Shown piece after piece: positions 39,601 to 51,216 of a DNA stretch of 64,000 nt (positions within the stretch are counted from its first letter, which is position 1; every line of letters begins with the position of its first letter). Position numbers and translations under genes: made by a program. The stretch is from Synchiropus splendidus. Taxonomy: Eukaryota; Chordata; Actinopteri; Syngnathiformes; Callionymidae. The notes beneath the pieces were generated by a model. The model saw only the letters and a list, made by a program, of their open reading frames with translations, searched no databases and was not told the origin of the DNA. The stretch spans positions 1,612,001 through 1,676,000 of the forward strand of contig NC_071350.1 of assembly GCF_027744825.2 (NCBI RefSeq), given 5' to 3'.

Positions 39601-42600
39601 GAGAGGCTTCAGAACATGAAATTTTCAACTCCCACTATAGCTGAAAGGCTATTTCTAGTAGTTGCACATAAAATCTAAGCTGTCTGAAGTGTTTTTCCAA
39701 AATTATCAACATTTTTATGTTTGGCGTTCCTGAACCCACCTTATCTCAAGGCTGACAACAGGTTTTCTGCATTGTGGCATAACTTTGCAGGGAAGCTGCA
39801 GAACATCAAATTTTCACGTCACACTATAGCAGAAAGGGTCTTTCTCGTAGTTCCACATCAAATCTAAGATGTCTGAACTGTTTTTCCAAAGTTATCAACA
39901 TTTTTATGTTTGGCGTTCCGGAATCGACCTTATCTCAGGCTTAAAACGCATTTTCTGCAATGTGCCATAACTTCGCAGGGAAGCTTCAGAACATGAAATT
40001 TTCAACTCCCACTATAGCAGAAAGGGTCTTTCCAGTAGTTGTACATCAATCTAAGATGTCTGAAGTGTTTTTCCAAAATTATCAACATTTTTATGTTTGG
40101 CGTTCCGGAACCCACCTTATATCTGGCTGAAAACGCGTTTTCTGCATTGTGCCATAACTTTGCAGGGATGCTTTAGAACATGAAATTTTCACTTCCCACT
40201 ATAGCAGAAAGGGTATTTCTAGTAGTTGCACATCAAATCTACGCTGTCTGAAGTGTTTTTCGAAAGTTATCAAGATTTTTATGTTTGGCGTTCCGGAACC
40301 CACCTTATCTCAGGCTGAAAACGCGTTTTCTGCCTTGTGCCATAACTTTGCAGGGAAGCTTCAGAACATAAAATTTTCACCTCCCACTATAGTTGAAAGG
40401 GTCTTTCTTGTAGTTGCACATAAAATCTAAGCTGTCTGAAGAGTTTTTCCAAAGTCATCAACATTTTTATGTGTGGCGTTCCGGAATCGACCTTATCTCA
40501 GTTTGAAAACGCGTTTTCTGCATTGTTCAATAACTTTGCAGGGAATCTTCAGAACATGAATTTTTCAGATCCCACACTAGCAGAAATGGTTTTTCTAGTA
40601 GTTGCACATCAAATCTAAGCTGTCTGAAGTGTTTTTACAAAGTTATCAACATTTTTATGTTTACGGTTACGGAATCGAGCTTATCTCAGGCTGAAAACGT
40701 GTTTCACACATTGTGCCATAACTTTGCATAAAACTTCAGAACATGAAATTTTCACCTCCCACTATAGCAGAAAGGGTCTTTCTCGTAATTGCACATCAAA
40801 TCTAAGCTGTCTGAAGTGTTTTTCCAAAGTTATCAACATTTTTATGTTTGGTGTTCCGGAATCGACCTGATCTCAGTTTGAAAACGCGTTTTCTGCATTG
40901 TGCAATAACTTTGCAGGAAAGCTTCAGAACATGAAATTTTCACCTGCCACCATAGCAGAAAGGGTCTTTCTAGTAGATGCTCATCAAATCTAAGCTGTCT
41001 GCAGTGTTTTTCCAAAGTTATCAAAATTTTTATGTTTGCCTTTCCGGAACCCACCTTATCTCAGGCTGAAAACGCATTTTCTGCATTGTGCCCTAACTTT
41101 GCAGGAAAGCTTCAGAACATGAAATTTTCTCCTCCAACTATAGCACAAAGGGTCTTTCTAGTAGTTGCACATCAAATCTAAGCTGTCCGAAGTGTTTTTC
41201 CAAAGTTATCAACATTTTCATGTTTGGCGTTCCGGAACCCACCTTATCTCAGGCTGAAAATGCGTTTTCTGCATTGTGCCATAACTTTGCAGGGAAGCTT
41301 CAGAACATTAAATTTTCACCTCCCACTAAAGCAGAAAGGGTCTTTCTAGTCGTTGCACATCAAATCTAAGCTGTCTGAAGTGTTTTTCCAAAGTTATCAA
41401 CATTTTTATGTTTGGCGTTCCGGAACCCACCTTATCTCAGGCTGAAAACGCGTTTTCTGCATTGTGCCATAACTTTGCAGGGAAGCTTCCGAACATAAAA
41501 TTTTCAGCTCCCACTATAGCAGAAAGGGTCTTTCTAGTAGTTGCACATAAATCTAAGCTGTCTAAAGTGTTTTTCCAAAGTTATCTACATTTTTATGTTT
41601 GGCGTTCGGGAACCCACCTTATCTCAGGCTGAAATCGCGTTTTCTGCATTCTGCCATAACTTTGCAAGGTAAGCTTCAGAACATGAAATTTTAAACTAAA
41701 AAATCTAAGCTGTCTGAAGTGTTTTTCCAAAATTATCAACATTTTTATGTTTGGCGTTCCTGAACCCACCTTATCTCAAGGCTGACAACAGGTTTTCTGC
41801 ATTGTGGCATAACTTTGCAGGGAAGCTGCAGAACATCAAATTTTCACGTCACACTATAGCAGAAAGGGTCTTTCTCGTAGTTCGACATCAAATCTAAGAT
41901 GTCTGAACTGTTTTTCCAAAGTTATCAACATTTTTATGTTTGGCGTTCCGGAATCGACCTTATCTCAGGCTGAAAACGCATTTTCTGCAATGTGCCATAA
42001 CTTCGCAGGGAAGCTTCAGAACATGAAATTTTCAACTCCCACTATAGCAGAAAGGGTCTTTCCAGTAGTTGTACATCAATCTAAGATGTCTGAAGTGTTT
42101 TTCCAAAATTATCAACATTTTTATGTTTGGCGTTCCGGAACCCACCTTATATCAGGCTGAAAACGCATTTTCTGCATTGTGCCATAACTTTGCAGGGATG
42201 CTTTAGAACATGAAATTTTCACTTCCCACTATAGCAGAAAGGGTATTTCTAGTAGTTGCACATCAAATCTACGCTGTCTGAAGTGTTTTTCCAAAGTTAT
42301 CAACATTTTTATGTTTGGCATTCCGGAACCCACCTTATATCAGGCTGAAAACCGTTTTCTGCATTGTGCCATAACTTTGCATAAAGCTTCAGAACATGAA
42401 CTTCTGACCTCCCACTATAGAAGAAAGCGTCTTTCTCGTAGTTGCACATCAAACCTAAGCTGTCTGAAATGTTTTTCCAAAGTTATCAATTTTTTTATGT
42501 TTGCCGTTCCGGAATCGACCTTATCTCAGGCTGAAAAAACGTTTTACGCATTGTGCCATAACTTTGCAGGGACGCTTCTCAGAACATGAAAATTTCCCAT

Positions 42601-45600
42601 CCCACTATAGCAGAAAGGGTCTTTCTAGTAGTTGCACATCAAATCTAAGCTGTCTGAAGTGTTTTTCCAAAATTATCAACATTTTTATGTTTGGCGTTCC
42701 GGAACCCACCTTATCTCAAGGCTGACAACAGGTTTTCTGCATTGTGGCATAACTTTGCAGGGAAGCTGCAGATCATCAAATTTTCACGTCACACTATAGC
42801 AGAAAGGGTCTTTCTCGTAGTTACACATCAAATCTAAGATGTCTGAACTGTTTTTCCAAAGTTATCAACATTTTTATGTTTGGCGTTCCGGAATCGACCT
42901 TATCTCAGGCTGAAAACGCGTTTTCTGCAATGTGCCATAACTTCGCAGGGAAGCTTCAGAACATGAAATTTTCAACCCCCACTATAGCAGAAAGGGTCTT
43001 TCCAGTAGTTGTACATCAATCTAAGATGTCTGAAGTGTTTTTCCAAAATTATCAACATTTTTATGTTTGGCGTTCCGGAACCCACCTTATATCAGGCTGA
43101 AAACGCGTTTTCTGCATTGTGCCATAACTTTGCGGGGATGCTTTAGAACATGAAATTTTCACTTCCCACTATAGCAGAAAGGGTATTTCTAGTAGTTGCA
43201 CATCAAATCTACGCTGTCTGAAGTGTTTTTCGAAAGTTATCAACATTTTTATGTTTGGCATTCCGGAACCCACCTTATATCAGGCTGAAAACCGTTTTCT
43301 GCATTGTGCCATAACTTTGGATAAAGCTTCAGAACATGAACTTCTGACCTCCCACTATAGTAGAAAGGGTCTTTCTCGTAGTTGCACATCAAACCTAAGC
43401 TGTCTGAAATGTTTTTCCAAAGTTATCAATTTTTTTATGTTTGCCGTTCCGGAATCGACCTTATCTCAGGCTGAAAACACGTTTTACGCATTGTGCCATA
43501 ACTTTACAGGGAAGCTTCAGAACATGAAATTTTCACCATCCACTATAGCAGAAAGGGTCTTTCTAGTAGATGCACATCAAATCTAAGCTGTCTGAAGTGT
43601 TTTGTCAAAGTTATTAACATTTTTATGTTTGGCGTTCCGGAACCCACCTTATCTCAGGCTGAAAACGCGTTTTTTGCCTTGTGCCATAACTTTGCAGGGA
43701 AGCTTCAGAACATAAAATTTTCACCTCCCACTATAGTTGAAAGGGTCTTTCTTGTAGTTGCACATAAAATCTAAGCTGTCTGAAGAGTTTTTCCAAAGTC
43801 ATCAACATTTTTATGTGTGGCGTTCCGGAATCGACCTTATCTCAGTTTGAAAACGCGTTTTCTGCATTGTTCAATAACTTTGCAGGGAATCTTCAGAACA
43901 TGAATTTTTCAGATCCCACACTAGCAGAAATGGTTTTTCTAGTAGTTGCACATCAAATCTAAGCTGTCTGAAGTGTTTTTACAAAGTTATCAACATTTTT
44001 ATGTTTACGGTTACGGAATCGAGCTTATCTCAGGCTGAAAACGTGTTTCACACATTGTGCCATAACTTTGCATAAAACTTCAGAACATGAAATTTTCACC
44101 TCCCACTATAGCAGAAAGGGTCTTTCTCGTAATTGCACATCAAATCTAAGCTGTCTGAAGTGTTTTTCCAAAGTTATCAACATTTTTATGTTTGGCGTTC
44201 CGGAATCGACCTGATCTCAGTTTGAAAACGCGTTTTCTGCATTGTGCAATAACTTTGCAGGAAAGCTTCAGAACATGAAATTTTCACCTGCCACCATAGC
44301 AGAAAGGGTCTTTCTTGTAGATGCTCATCAAATCTAAGCTGTCTGCAGTGTTTTTCCAAAGTTATCAAAATTTTTATGTTTGCCTTTCCGGAACCCACCT
44401 TATCTCAGGCTGAAAACGCATTTTCTGCATTGTGCCCTAACTTTGCAGGAAAGCTTCAGAACATGAAATTTTCTCCTCCAACTATAGCACAAAGGGTCTT
44501 TCTAGTAGTTGCAGAATAAATCTAAGCTGTCTGAAATGTTTTTCCAAAGTTATCAACATTTTTATGTTTGGCGTTCTGGAACCCACCTTATTTCAGTCTG
44601 AAAACGTGTTTTATGCATTGTGCCATAACTTTGCAGGAAACTTCAGAATATGAAATTCTAACCTCCCACTATTGCGGAAAGGGTCTGTCTTGTGGTTGCA
44701 CATCAAATCTAAGCTGTCTGAAGTGTTTTTACAAAGTTATCAACATTTTTATGTTTGCCGTTCCGGAATCGACCTTATCTCAGGCTGAAAACGCCTTTTA
44801 CGCATTGTGCCATAACTTTGCAGGGAAGCTTCAGAACATCGAATTTTCACTACCCACTATATCAGAAAGGGTCTTTTTTGTAGTTGCACATCAAATCTAA
44901 GCAGTCTGAAGTGTTTTTCCAAAGTAATCCCCATTTTTATGTTTGGCGTTCGGGAACCCACCTTATCTCATTCTGAAAATGTGTTTTCTGCATTGTGCCG
45001 TAACATTGCAGAGAAGTCTCAGAACATGAAATTTGCACCTCCCGCTATAGTAGAAAGGGTCTTTCTCGTAGTTGCACATCAAATCTAAGCTGTCTGAAGT
45101 GTTTTTCCAAAGTTGTCAACATTTTTATGTATGGCGTTCGGGAATCGACCTTATCTCAGGCTGAAAACGCGTTTTACGCATTGTTCCATAACTTTGCAGG
45201 GAAGCTTCAGAACATGAAATTTTCACCTCCCACTATAGCAGAAAGGGTCTTTCTAGTAGTTGCACATCAAATCTAAGATGTCTGGAATGTTTTTCCAATG
45301 TTATCAACATTTTTATGATTGGCGTTGGGGAATCGACCTTATCTCAGGCTGACAACGCGTTTTCCGCATTGTGCCATAACTTTGCAGTGAAGCTTCAGAA
45401 CATTGAATTTTCACCACCCACTACAGCAGAAAGGGTCTTTCTCGTAGTTGCACATCAAATCGAAGCTGTCTGAAGTGTTTTTCCAAAGTTGTCAACATTT
45501 TTATCTATGGCGTTCCGGAATCGACTTTATCTCAGGCTGAAAACGTGTTTTCTGCATTGTGCCAAAACTTTGCAGGGAAGCTTCAGAACATGAAATTTTA

Positions 45601-48600
45601 AACTTCCATGATAGCAGAAAAGGTCTTTCTAGTAGTTGCACATCAAATCTAAGCTGTCTGAAGTGTTTTTCCAAAGTTTTCAACATTTTTATGTTTGGCG
45701 TTCGGGAACCCACCTTATCTCAGGCTGAAAACGCGTTTTCTGCATTGTGCCATAACTTTTCAGGGGAGCTTCAGAACATGACATTTTAAACTTCCACTAT
45801 AGCAGAAAAGGTCTTTCTAGTAGTTGCACATCAAATCTAAGCTGTCTGAAGTGTTTTTCCAAAGTTATCAACATTTTTATGTTTGGCGTTCCGGAATCGA
45901 CTTTATCTCAGGCTGAAAACGTGTTTTCTGCATTGTGCCTTAACTTTGCAGGGAAGCTTCTGAACATGAAATTTTAAACTTCCACTATAGCAGAAAATGT
46001 CTTGCACATCAAATCTAAGCTGTCTGAAGTGTTTTTCCAAAGTTTTCAACATTTTTATGTTTGGCGTTCGGGAATCGACTTTATCTCAGGCTGAAAACGC
46101 GTTTTACGCATTGTGCCATATCTTTGCATAAAGCTTCAGAACATGAAATTTTCACCTCCCACTATAGCAGAAAGGGTCTTTCTAGTAGTTGCACATCAAA
46201 TCTAAGATGTCTGGAATGTTTTTCCAATGTTATCAACATTTTTTTGTTTGGCGCACTGGAACCCACATTATCTCAGTCTGAAAACACTTTTTCTGCATAT
46301 TGCCACAACTTTGCAGGGATACATCAGAACATGAAATTTTCACCTCCCACGATAGCATAAAGGGTCTTTCTAGTAGTTGCACATCAAATCTAAGCTGTCT
46401 GCAGTGTTTTTTTCAAAGTTATCAACATTTTTATGTTTGGCGTTAGGGAATCGACCTTATCTCAGGCTGAAAACGCGTTTTCTGCATTGTGCCATAATTT
46501 TGCAGGGAAGCTTCAGAACATGAAATTTTCACCCCCCACTATAGCAGAAAGGGTCTTTCGAGTAGTTGCACAACAAATCTAAGCTGTCTGAAGTGTTTTT
46601 CCAAAGTCATCAACATTTTTACGTTTGGCGTTCTGGAACCCACCTTATGTCAGGCTGAAAACGCGTTTTCTGCATTGTGCCATAACGTTGCAGGGAAGCA
46701 ACAGAATATGAAATTTTAACCTCCCACTTTTGCAGAAAGGGTCTTTCTAGTAGTTGCACATCAAATCTAAGCTGTCTGAAGTGTTTTTCCTAAGTTATCA
46801 ACATTTGTATGTTTGCCATTCCGGAATCGACCTTATCTCAGGCTGAAACCGCGTTTTCTGCAATGTGCCATAACTTTGCCGGGAAGCTTCAGAACATGAA
46901 ATTTTCACCACCCACTATAGCAGAAAGGGTCTTTCGAGTAGTTGCACATCAAATCTAAGCTGTCCGAAATGTTTTTCCAAAGTTATCAACATTTTTATGT
47001 TTGGCGTTCCGGAATCGACCTTATCTCAGGCTGAAAACGTGTTTTCTGCATTGTGCCATAACTTTGCATGGAAGCTTCAGAACATGAAATTTTAAGTTCC
47101 CACTATAGCAGAAAGGGTCTTTCTCATAGTTGCACATCAAACCTAAGCTGTCTGAAGTGTTTTTCGAAAGTTATCAACATTTTTATGTTTGGCGTTCCGG
47201 AACCCACCTGATCTCAGGCTGAAAACGCGTTTTCTGCATTGTGCCAAAACTTCGCAGGGAAGCTTCAGAACATGAATTTTTCAACTCCCACTAAAGAAGA
47301 AACGGTCTTTCTAGTAGTTGCACATCAAATCTAAGCTGTCTGAAGTGTTTTTCCAAAGTTATCAACATTTTTATGTTTGGCGTTCTGGAACCCACCTTAT
47401 CTCTGTCTGAAAACCTTTTTTCTGCATTGTGCCATAACTTTGCATAAAGCTTCAGAACATGAAATTTTCACTTCCCGCTATAGTAGAAAGGGTCTTTCTA
47501 GTAGTTGCAGAATAAATCTAAGCTGTCTGAAATGTTTTTCCAAAGTTATCAACATTTTTATGTTTGGCGTTCTGGAACCCACCTTATTTCAGTCTGAAAA
47601 CGTGTTTTATGCATTGTGCCATAACTTTGCAGGAAACTTCAGAATATGAAATTTTAACCTCCCTCTATTGCGGAAAGGGTCTGTCTTGTGGTTGCACATC
47701 AAATCTAAGCTGTCTGAAGTGTTTTTACAAAGTTATCAACATTTTTATGTTTGCCGTTCCGGAATCGACCTTATCTCAGGCTGAAAACGCCTTTTACGCA
47801 TTGTGCCATAACTTTGCAGGGAAGCTTCAGAACATCGAATTTTCACTACCCACTATATCAGAAAGGGTCTTTTTTGTAGTTGCACATCAAATCTAAGCAG
47901 TCTGAAGTGTTTTTCCAAAGTAATCCCCATTTTTATGTTTGGCGTTCGGGAACCCACCTTATCTCATTCTGAAAATGTGTTTTCTGCATTGTGCCGTAAC
48001 ATTGCAGAGAAGTCTCAGAACATGAAATTTTCACCTCCCGCTATAGCAGAAAGGGTCTTTCGAGTAGTTGCACATCAAATCTAAGCTGTCTGAAGTGTTT
48101 TTCCAAAGTTATCAACATTTTTATGATTGGCGTTGGGGAATCGACCTTATCTCAGGCTGACAACGCGTTTTCCGCATTGTGCCATAACTTTGCAGTGAAG
48201 CTTCAGAACATTGAATTTTCACCACCCACTACAGCAGAAAGGGTCTTTCTCGTAGTTGCACATCAAATCGAAGCTGTCTGAAGTGTTTTTCCAAAGTTGT
48301 CAACATTTTTATGTATGGCGTTCCGGAACCCACATTATCTCAGGCTGAAAACACGTTTTACGCATTGTTCCTTAACTTTGCAGGGAAGCTTCAGAACATG
48401 AAATTTTCACCTCCCACGATGGCAGAAAGGGTTTTTCTAGTAGTTGCACATCAAATCTAAGCTGTCTGAAGTGTTTTTCCAAAGTTAGCAACATTTTTAT
48501 GTTTGGCGTACCGGAATCGACTTTATCTCAGGCTGAAAACGTGTTTTCTGCATTGTGCCATAACTTTGCAGGGAAGCTTCAGAACATGAAATTTTAAACT

Positions 48601-49670
48601 TCCACTATAGCAGAAAAGGTCTTGCACATCAAATCTAAGCTGTCTGAAGTGTTTTTCCAAAGTTTTCAACATTTTTATGTTTGGCGTTCGGGAACCCACC
48701 TTATCTCAGGCTGAAAACGCGTTATACGGATTGTGCCATAACTTTGCATAAAGCTTCAGAACATGAAATTTTCACCTCCCACTATAGCAAAAAGGGTCTT
48801 TCTAGTAGTTGCATATCAAATCTAAGCTGTCTGGAATGTTTTTCCAAAGTTATCAACATTTTTTTTGTTTGGCGTTCTGGAACCCACATTATCTCTGTCT
48901 GAAAACACTTTTTCTGCATTGTGCCACAACTTTGCAGGGATACATCAGAACATGAAATTTTCACCTCCCACAATAGCATAAAGGGTCTTTCTCGTTGTTG
49001 CACATCAAATCTAAGCTGTCTGAAGTGTTTTTCCAAAGTTAGCAACATTTTTATGTTTGGCGTTCTGGAATCGACTTTATCTCAGGCTGAAAACGCGTTT
49101 TCTGCATTGTGCCAAAACTTTTCAGGGGAGCTTCAGAACATGACATTTTAAACTTCCACTATAGCAGAAAAGGTCTTTCTAGTAGTTGCACATCAAATCT
49201 AAGATGTCTGAAGTGTTTTTCCGAAGTTATCAACATTTTTATGTTTGGTGTTCCGGAATCGACCTTATCTCAGGCAGAAAACGCGTTTTACGCATTGTGC
49301 CATAACTTTGCATAAAGCTTCAGGACATGAAATTTTCACATCCCACTATAGCAGAAAGGGTCTTTATCGTAGTTGCACAACAAATCTAAGCTGTCTGAAG
49401 TGTTTTTCAAAAGTTATCAACATTTTTATGTTTGGCGTTCCGGAACCCACCTTTTCTCAGGCTGAAAACGCGTTTTCTGCATTGTGCCATGGCTTTGCAG
49501 GGAAGCTTCAGAATATGATATTTTCACCTCCCACTATTGCAGAAAGGGTCTGTCTTGTAGTTGCTCGTCAAATCTAAGTTGTCTGAAGTGTTTTTCCAAA
49601 GTTATCAGCATTTTTATGTTTGGCATTCCGGAATCGACCTTATCTCAGGCTGAAAACGGGTTTTACGCAT
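33665..49670. repeat. Satellite, patchwork 3' block with 940-bp and larger duplications
   Basis: More diverged monomers with segmental copies: 940 bp (five monomers; 36428 to 37368 and 41936 to 42876), 1128 bp (35801 to 36929), 2030 bp (39671 to 41701), 3344 bp (40471 to 43815) and 2996 bp (44511 to 47507). The last three are not whole multiples of 188 because truncated monomers lie inside. One truncated monomer at about 41690-41701 lacks roughly 45 bp and marks a duplication edge. Short variants missing about a dozen bases occur near 46000 and 48620. The retrovirus interrupts the last monomer after position 49670. Confidence 0.87.
49666..49670. repeat. Target-site duplication, left copy (CGCAT)
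   Basis: CGCAT immediately precedes the 5' LTR and is repeated immediately after the 3' LTR. The flanks join into a normal satellite monomer (TTTTACGCAT followed by TGTGCCATAAC). The duplication is 5 bp if the LTRs end in TG...CA. A sixth shared base (A) is ambiguous because the LTR itself ends in A. Confidence 0.9.
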
Positions 49671-49710
49671 TGTTGTATATACTGGAAGTTCGAAAATATT
49701 ATAATCAAAA

Positions 49711-49804
49711 CCTGCTAAATAATATTTGGTATTGTTTCTGTTTTTATCATTAATGGACCTGCTAAATAATATTTGATATTGTTTCTGATTTTTTATCATT
49801 AATT
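49711..49804 (+). repeat. 47-bp tandem duplication in U3
   Basis: CCTGCTAAATAATATTTG starts at 49711 and again at 49758, each followed by TATTGTTTCTG and a T-rich stretch ending TTATCATTAAT. The 3' LTR keeps the first copy and only the start of the second, so its U3 deletion begins inside this duplication. Confidence 0.85.
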
Positions 49805-49851
49805 GTTTAATGTTTCGAACTTTAGTGAACCTGTATGCTTTTGATCGTGCG

Positions 49852-50026
49852 CGTTTGAACTCACGAACAGCTGTGTGCTTGGATCTGAGAATGACCTTGT
49901 AGGCGCGCTCGTTTGAAGTCATGAGAAAGTGGCCATCTTGAACTTAGTTTGAACTTGTGCGCACGTGCTGGCAAAATGGAGTAGATGTACTGACCTAATA
50001 TGGTAAACCGGGCATCAGTGACGTAA
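49852..50026 (+). promoter_or_regulatory. Enhancer-like motif cluster in 5' U3
   Basis: GTTTGAA occurs three times (49853, 49911, 49947). Overlapping palindromes GTGCGCAC (49957-49964) and GCACGTGC (49961-49968, containing E-box CACGTG) follow, then a CRE/ATF-like TGACGTAA at 50019-50026. The repeated GTTTGAA could be a target for a virus-encoded transactivator; that is inference. The whole cluster lies inside the 376 bp missing from the 3' LTR. Confidence 0.45.
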
Positions 50027-50186
50027 AAAAAAAATGATGCAAGAGCTGACGCAATTGACACTAATATGATCCATCACCAAACATGTATCCTTTTGAGGGA
50101 AGGATTTCAAAAGGCCACCTGGAGAAAAACAAGATAAGTTAGCGTTAGAAAACGGACGTCGGTGTGTCTTCAAAGCCGTGTGTGGC

Positions 50187-50193
50187 TATATAA
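50187..50193 (+). promoter_or_regulatory. 5' LTR TATA box (TATATAA)
   Basis: TATATAA in the context GGCTATATAAGCGC, matched in the 3' LTR. Transcription would be expected to start about 25-30 bases downstream, near 50215-50222, which defines the approximate U3/R border. Confidence 0.8.
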
Positions 50194-50376
50194 GCGCTCG
50201 GAGATGTGACCCTGGGATCTTGCTCTTTTTGGATCTTCGCCCGCGTCTGTCCGCTGTAAGGTTTTATATCTTATCTTGGGACGGTGCTCTTGCTGTTTGC
50301 TCTCGGACCATTTGATTTTAACTAATCTTTTATTTCTCTCTTACTATTTTTGAATTAATCCTTTTTATTGCAGTAA

Positions 50377-50453
50377 TTTTGATTATATGATTTTGAAGTA
50401 TTTTTTGATTATACGGTCTTTGAAGTATTTTTGATTATATGGTTTTTGAAGTA
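50377..50453 (+). repeat. Three short tandem repeats in R
   Basis: Three copies of a roughly 25-bp unit, TTTTGATTATA plus a variable centre and TTGAAGTA, start at 50377, 50403 and 50429. Just downstream, a second motif pair, CAGC(A/G)TCTGGCG, lies near 50468 and 50502. Both sets are present in the 3' LTR. Function unknown; they would lie in the transcript's 5' and 3' ends. Confidence 0.7.
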
Positions 50454-50614
50454 TATGTACTAGTACCAGCATCTGGCGGTACTTTTGATATTGTTGGGTA
50501 TCAGCGTCTGGCGTTACCCTTGAGTTTATGGATTTTATTATTTTTGGTTGACTTTGCTGTTTTTACTATTCTTTTATTAATTTTTTGAAGAAACATTTTT
50601 GTGACAAAAAACAT

Positions 50615-50620
50615 AATAAA
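50615..50620 (+). terminator. 5' LTR poly(A) signal AATAAA
   Basis: AATAAA in the context ACATAATAAAATTG, identical in the 3' LTR, where it would direct 3'-end formation of viral RNA. Roughly 400 bp separate it from the estimated transcription start, so R is long. Confidence 0.7.
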
Positions 50621-50717
50621 ATTGAGTACGAATTAAGTACTGAAAAGGCACAACGGCGTTGATCCCTGACTACTAAAGAATCAACTGGCTCCTACCTACT
50701 ACCATCAATTGGGTTAT

Positions 50718-50725
50718 AGGTGAGT
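50718..50725 (+). promoter_or_regulatory. Candidate splice donor inside the LTR (AG|GTGAGT)
   Basis: TATAG|GTGAGTTA fits the vertebrate 5' splice consensus closely, with the cut between 50719 and 50720. It lies about 100 bp past the poly(A) signal, in predicted U5, so a 5' leader exon of about 500 nt could be joined to downstream genes. Foamy viruses also carry their major donor in the LTR, but in R. Prediction only. Confidence 0.45.
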
Positions 50726-50939
50726 TACTGTTTGATTTCCTCCTGTTGCACATGTAATGAGTGTCTCACATGGTAGCATTATTCCATCCTGAATTATTGT
50801 GTCAATGATTAGGTGGTAGTTTTAGGCATTTATGGGGAAAATGTTATTTGAAAGGAATGGATTTAGGATCCGATCATGAGTCCCTAAACGAAGTTAAGTA
50901 AAGAGACTACGGTAAGGTGTAGCATTGTAAGGTCAAGAA

Positions 50940-50955
50940 CCTGTTTCTAAACAGG
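50940..50955 (+). other. U5 hairpin
   Basis: CCTGTTTCTAAACAGG forms a perfect 7-bp stem with a 2-nt loop, identical in both LTRs. A second inverted pair, CCCTTT...AAAGGG, lies at about 51091-51113. These could be structured elements of the RNA leader involved in reverse-transcription initiation or packaging; that role is inference. Confidence 0.4.
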
Positions 50956-51198
50956 TCGGGCTAATTAAATAACCCGCTCAGTGAAGCGCCGACACTACTC
51001 ACTAATATAATAAGGTATAGTTGATACGCTTGTTATAGTCTTAGAACCGTGTCCGCAACAAGAGGCTGACTGAGTTGACCAACCGAGGGGCCCTTTACCA
51101 GAGAGGCAAAGGGAGGTAGTGTGCTCGGAACTAGGGACGGCTTATGTTATAGCCAATCGCCTTGTACACAAGACCTTGAAAACCTAAACCCGACGACA

Positions 51199-51216
51199 TG
51201 GCGCCCGAACAGGGAC
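51199..51216 (+). other. Primer binding site, tRNA-Lys3 type
   Basis: TGGCGCCCGAACAGGGAC directly follows the LTR end CGACA. This is the 18-nt complement of the 3' end of tRNA-Lys3 (anticodon UUU), the primer best known from lentiviruses. Foamy viruses use the tRNA-Lys1,2 type, which differs after TGGCGCCC. It is the minus-strand DNA start site. Confidence 0.92.

Larger units (their letters stand above)
1..49670. repeat. 188-bp satellite DNA array
   Basis: About 264 tandem copies of a monomer near 188 bp fill this region without interruption. The landmark TATGTTTGGCGTTCCGGAA recurs every 188 bp (for example at 61 and 249). Each monomer also carries the cores AACGCGTT and GGAAGCTTCAG and ends near CATCAAATCTAAGCTGTCTG. 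Two common variants differ after CCGGAA: TCGACC or CCCACC. The length suits one nucleosome plus linker. Monomer length is not a multiple of three and a TAA recurs in CAAATCTAAG, so the short open frames spanning 1.3 monomers are structural by-products. Typical of (peri)centromeric satellite; the chromosomal location is inferred, not seen. Confidence 0.97.
49671..51198 (+). repeat. 5' LTR (1528 bp)
   Basis: Begins TGTTG and ends CGACA, forming a short imperfect inverted repeat, and abuts the primer binding site. It aligns to the 3' LTR over its whole length except for two segments present only here: 376 bp of U3 (49775-50150) and 19 bp (about 50556-50574). TATA and AATAAA place U3 at about 49671-50217, R to about 50640, and an unusually long U5 of roughly 560 bp. 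These R boundaries are estimates, not mapped ends. Confidence 0.95.

Noticed and set aside
1..49670. Dozens of open frames of 60-145 codons on both strands within the satellite
   Set aside because: They repeat at the monomer period, shift phase every 188 bp and share the same stop in CAAATCTAAG; this is what a tandem repeat produces by itself.
1..49670. CRISPR-like regular repeats
   Set aside because: The units are contiguous 188-bp monomers with no unique spacers, in a vertebrate-type sequence.
1..49670. CENP-B box in the satellite
   Set aside because: No match to the TTCG....A..CGGG core was seen in the monomer; TTCGAAAG variants lack the rest of the motif.
49614..50061. Minus-strand frames across the start of the 5' LTR
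   Set aside because: They cross the satellite-LTR junction and U3 repeats, so they cannot be an ancestral gene.
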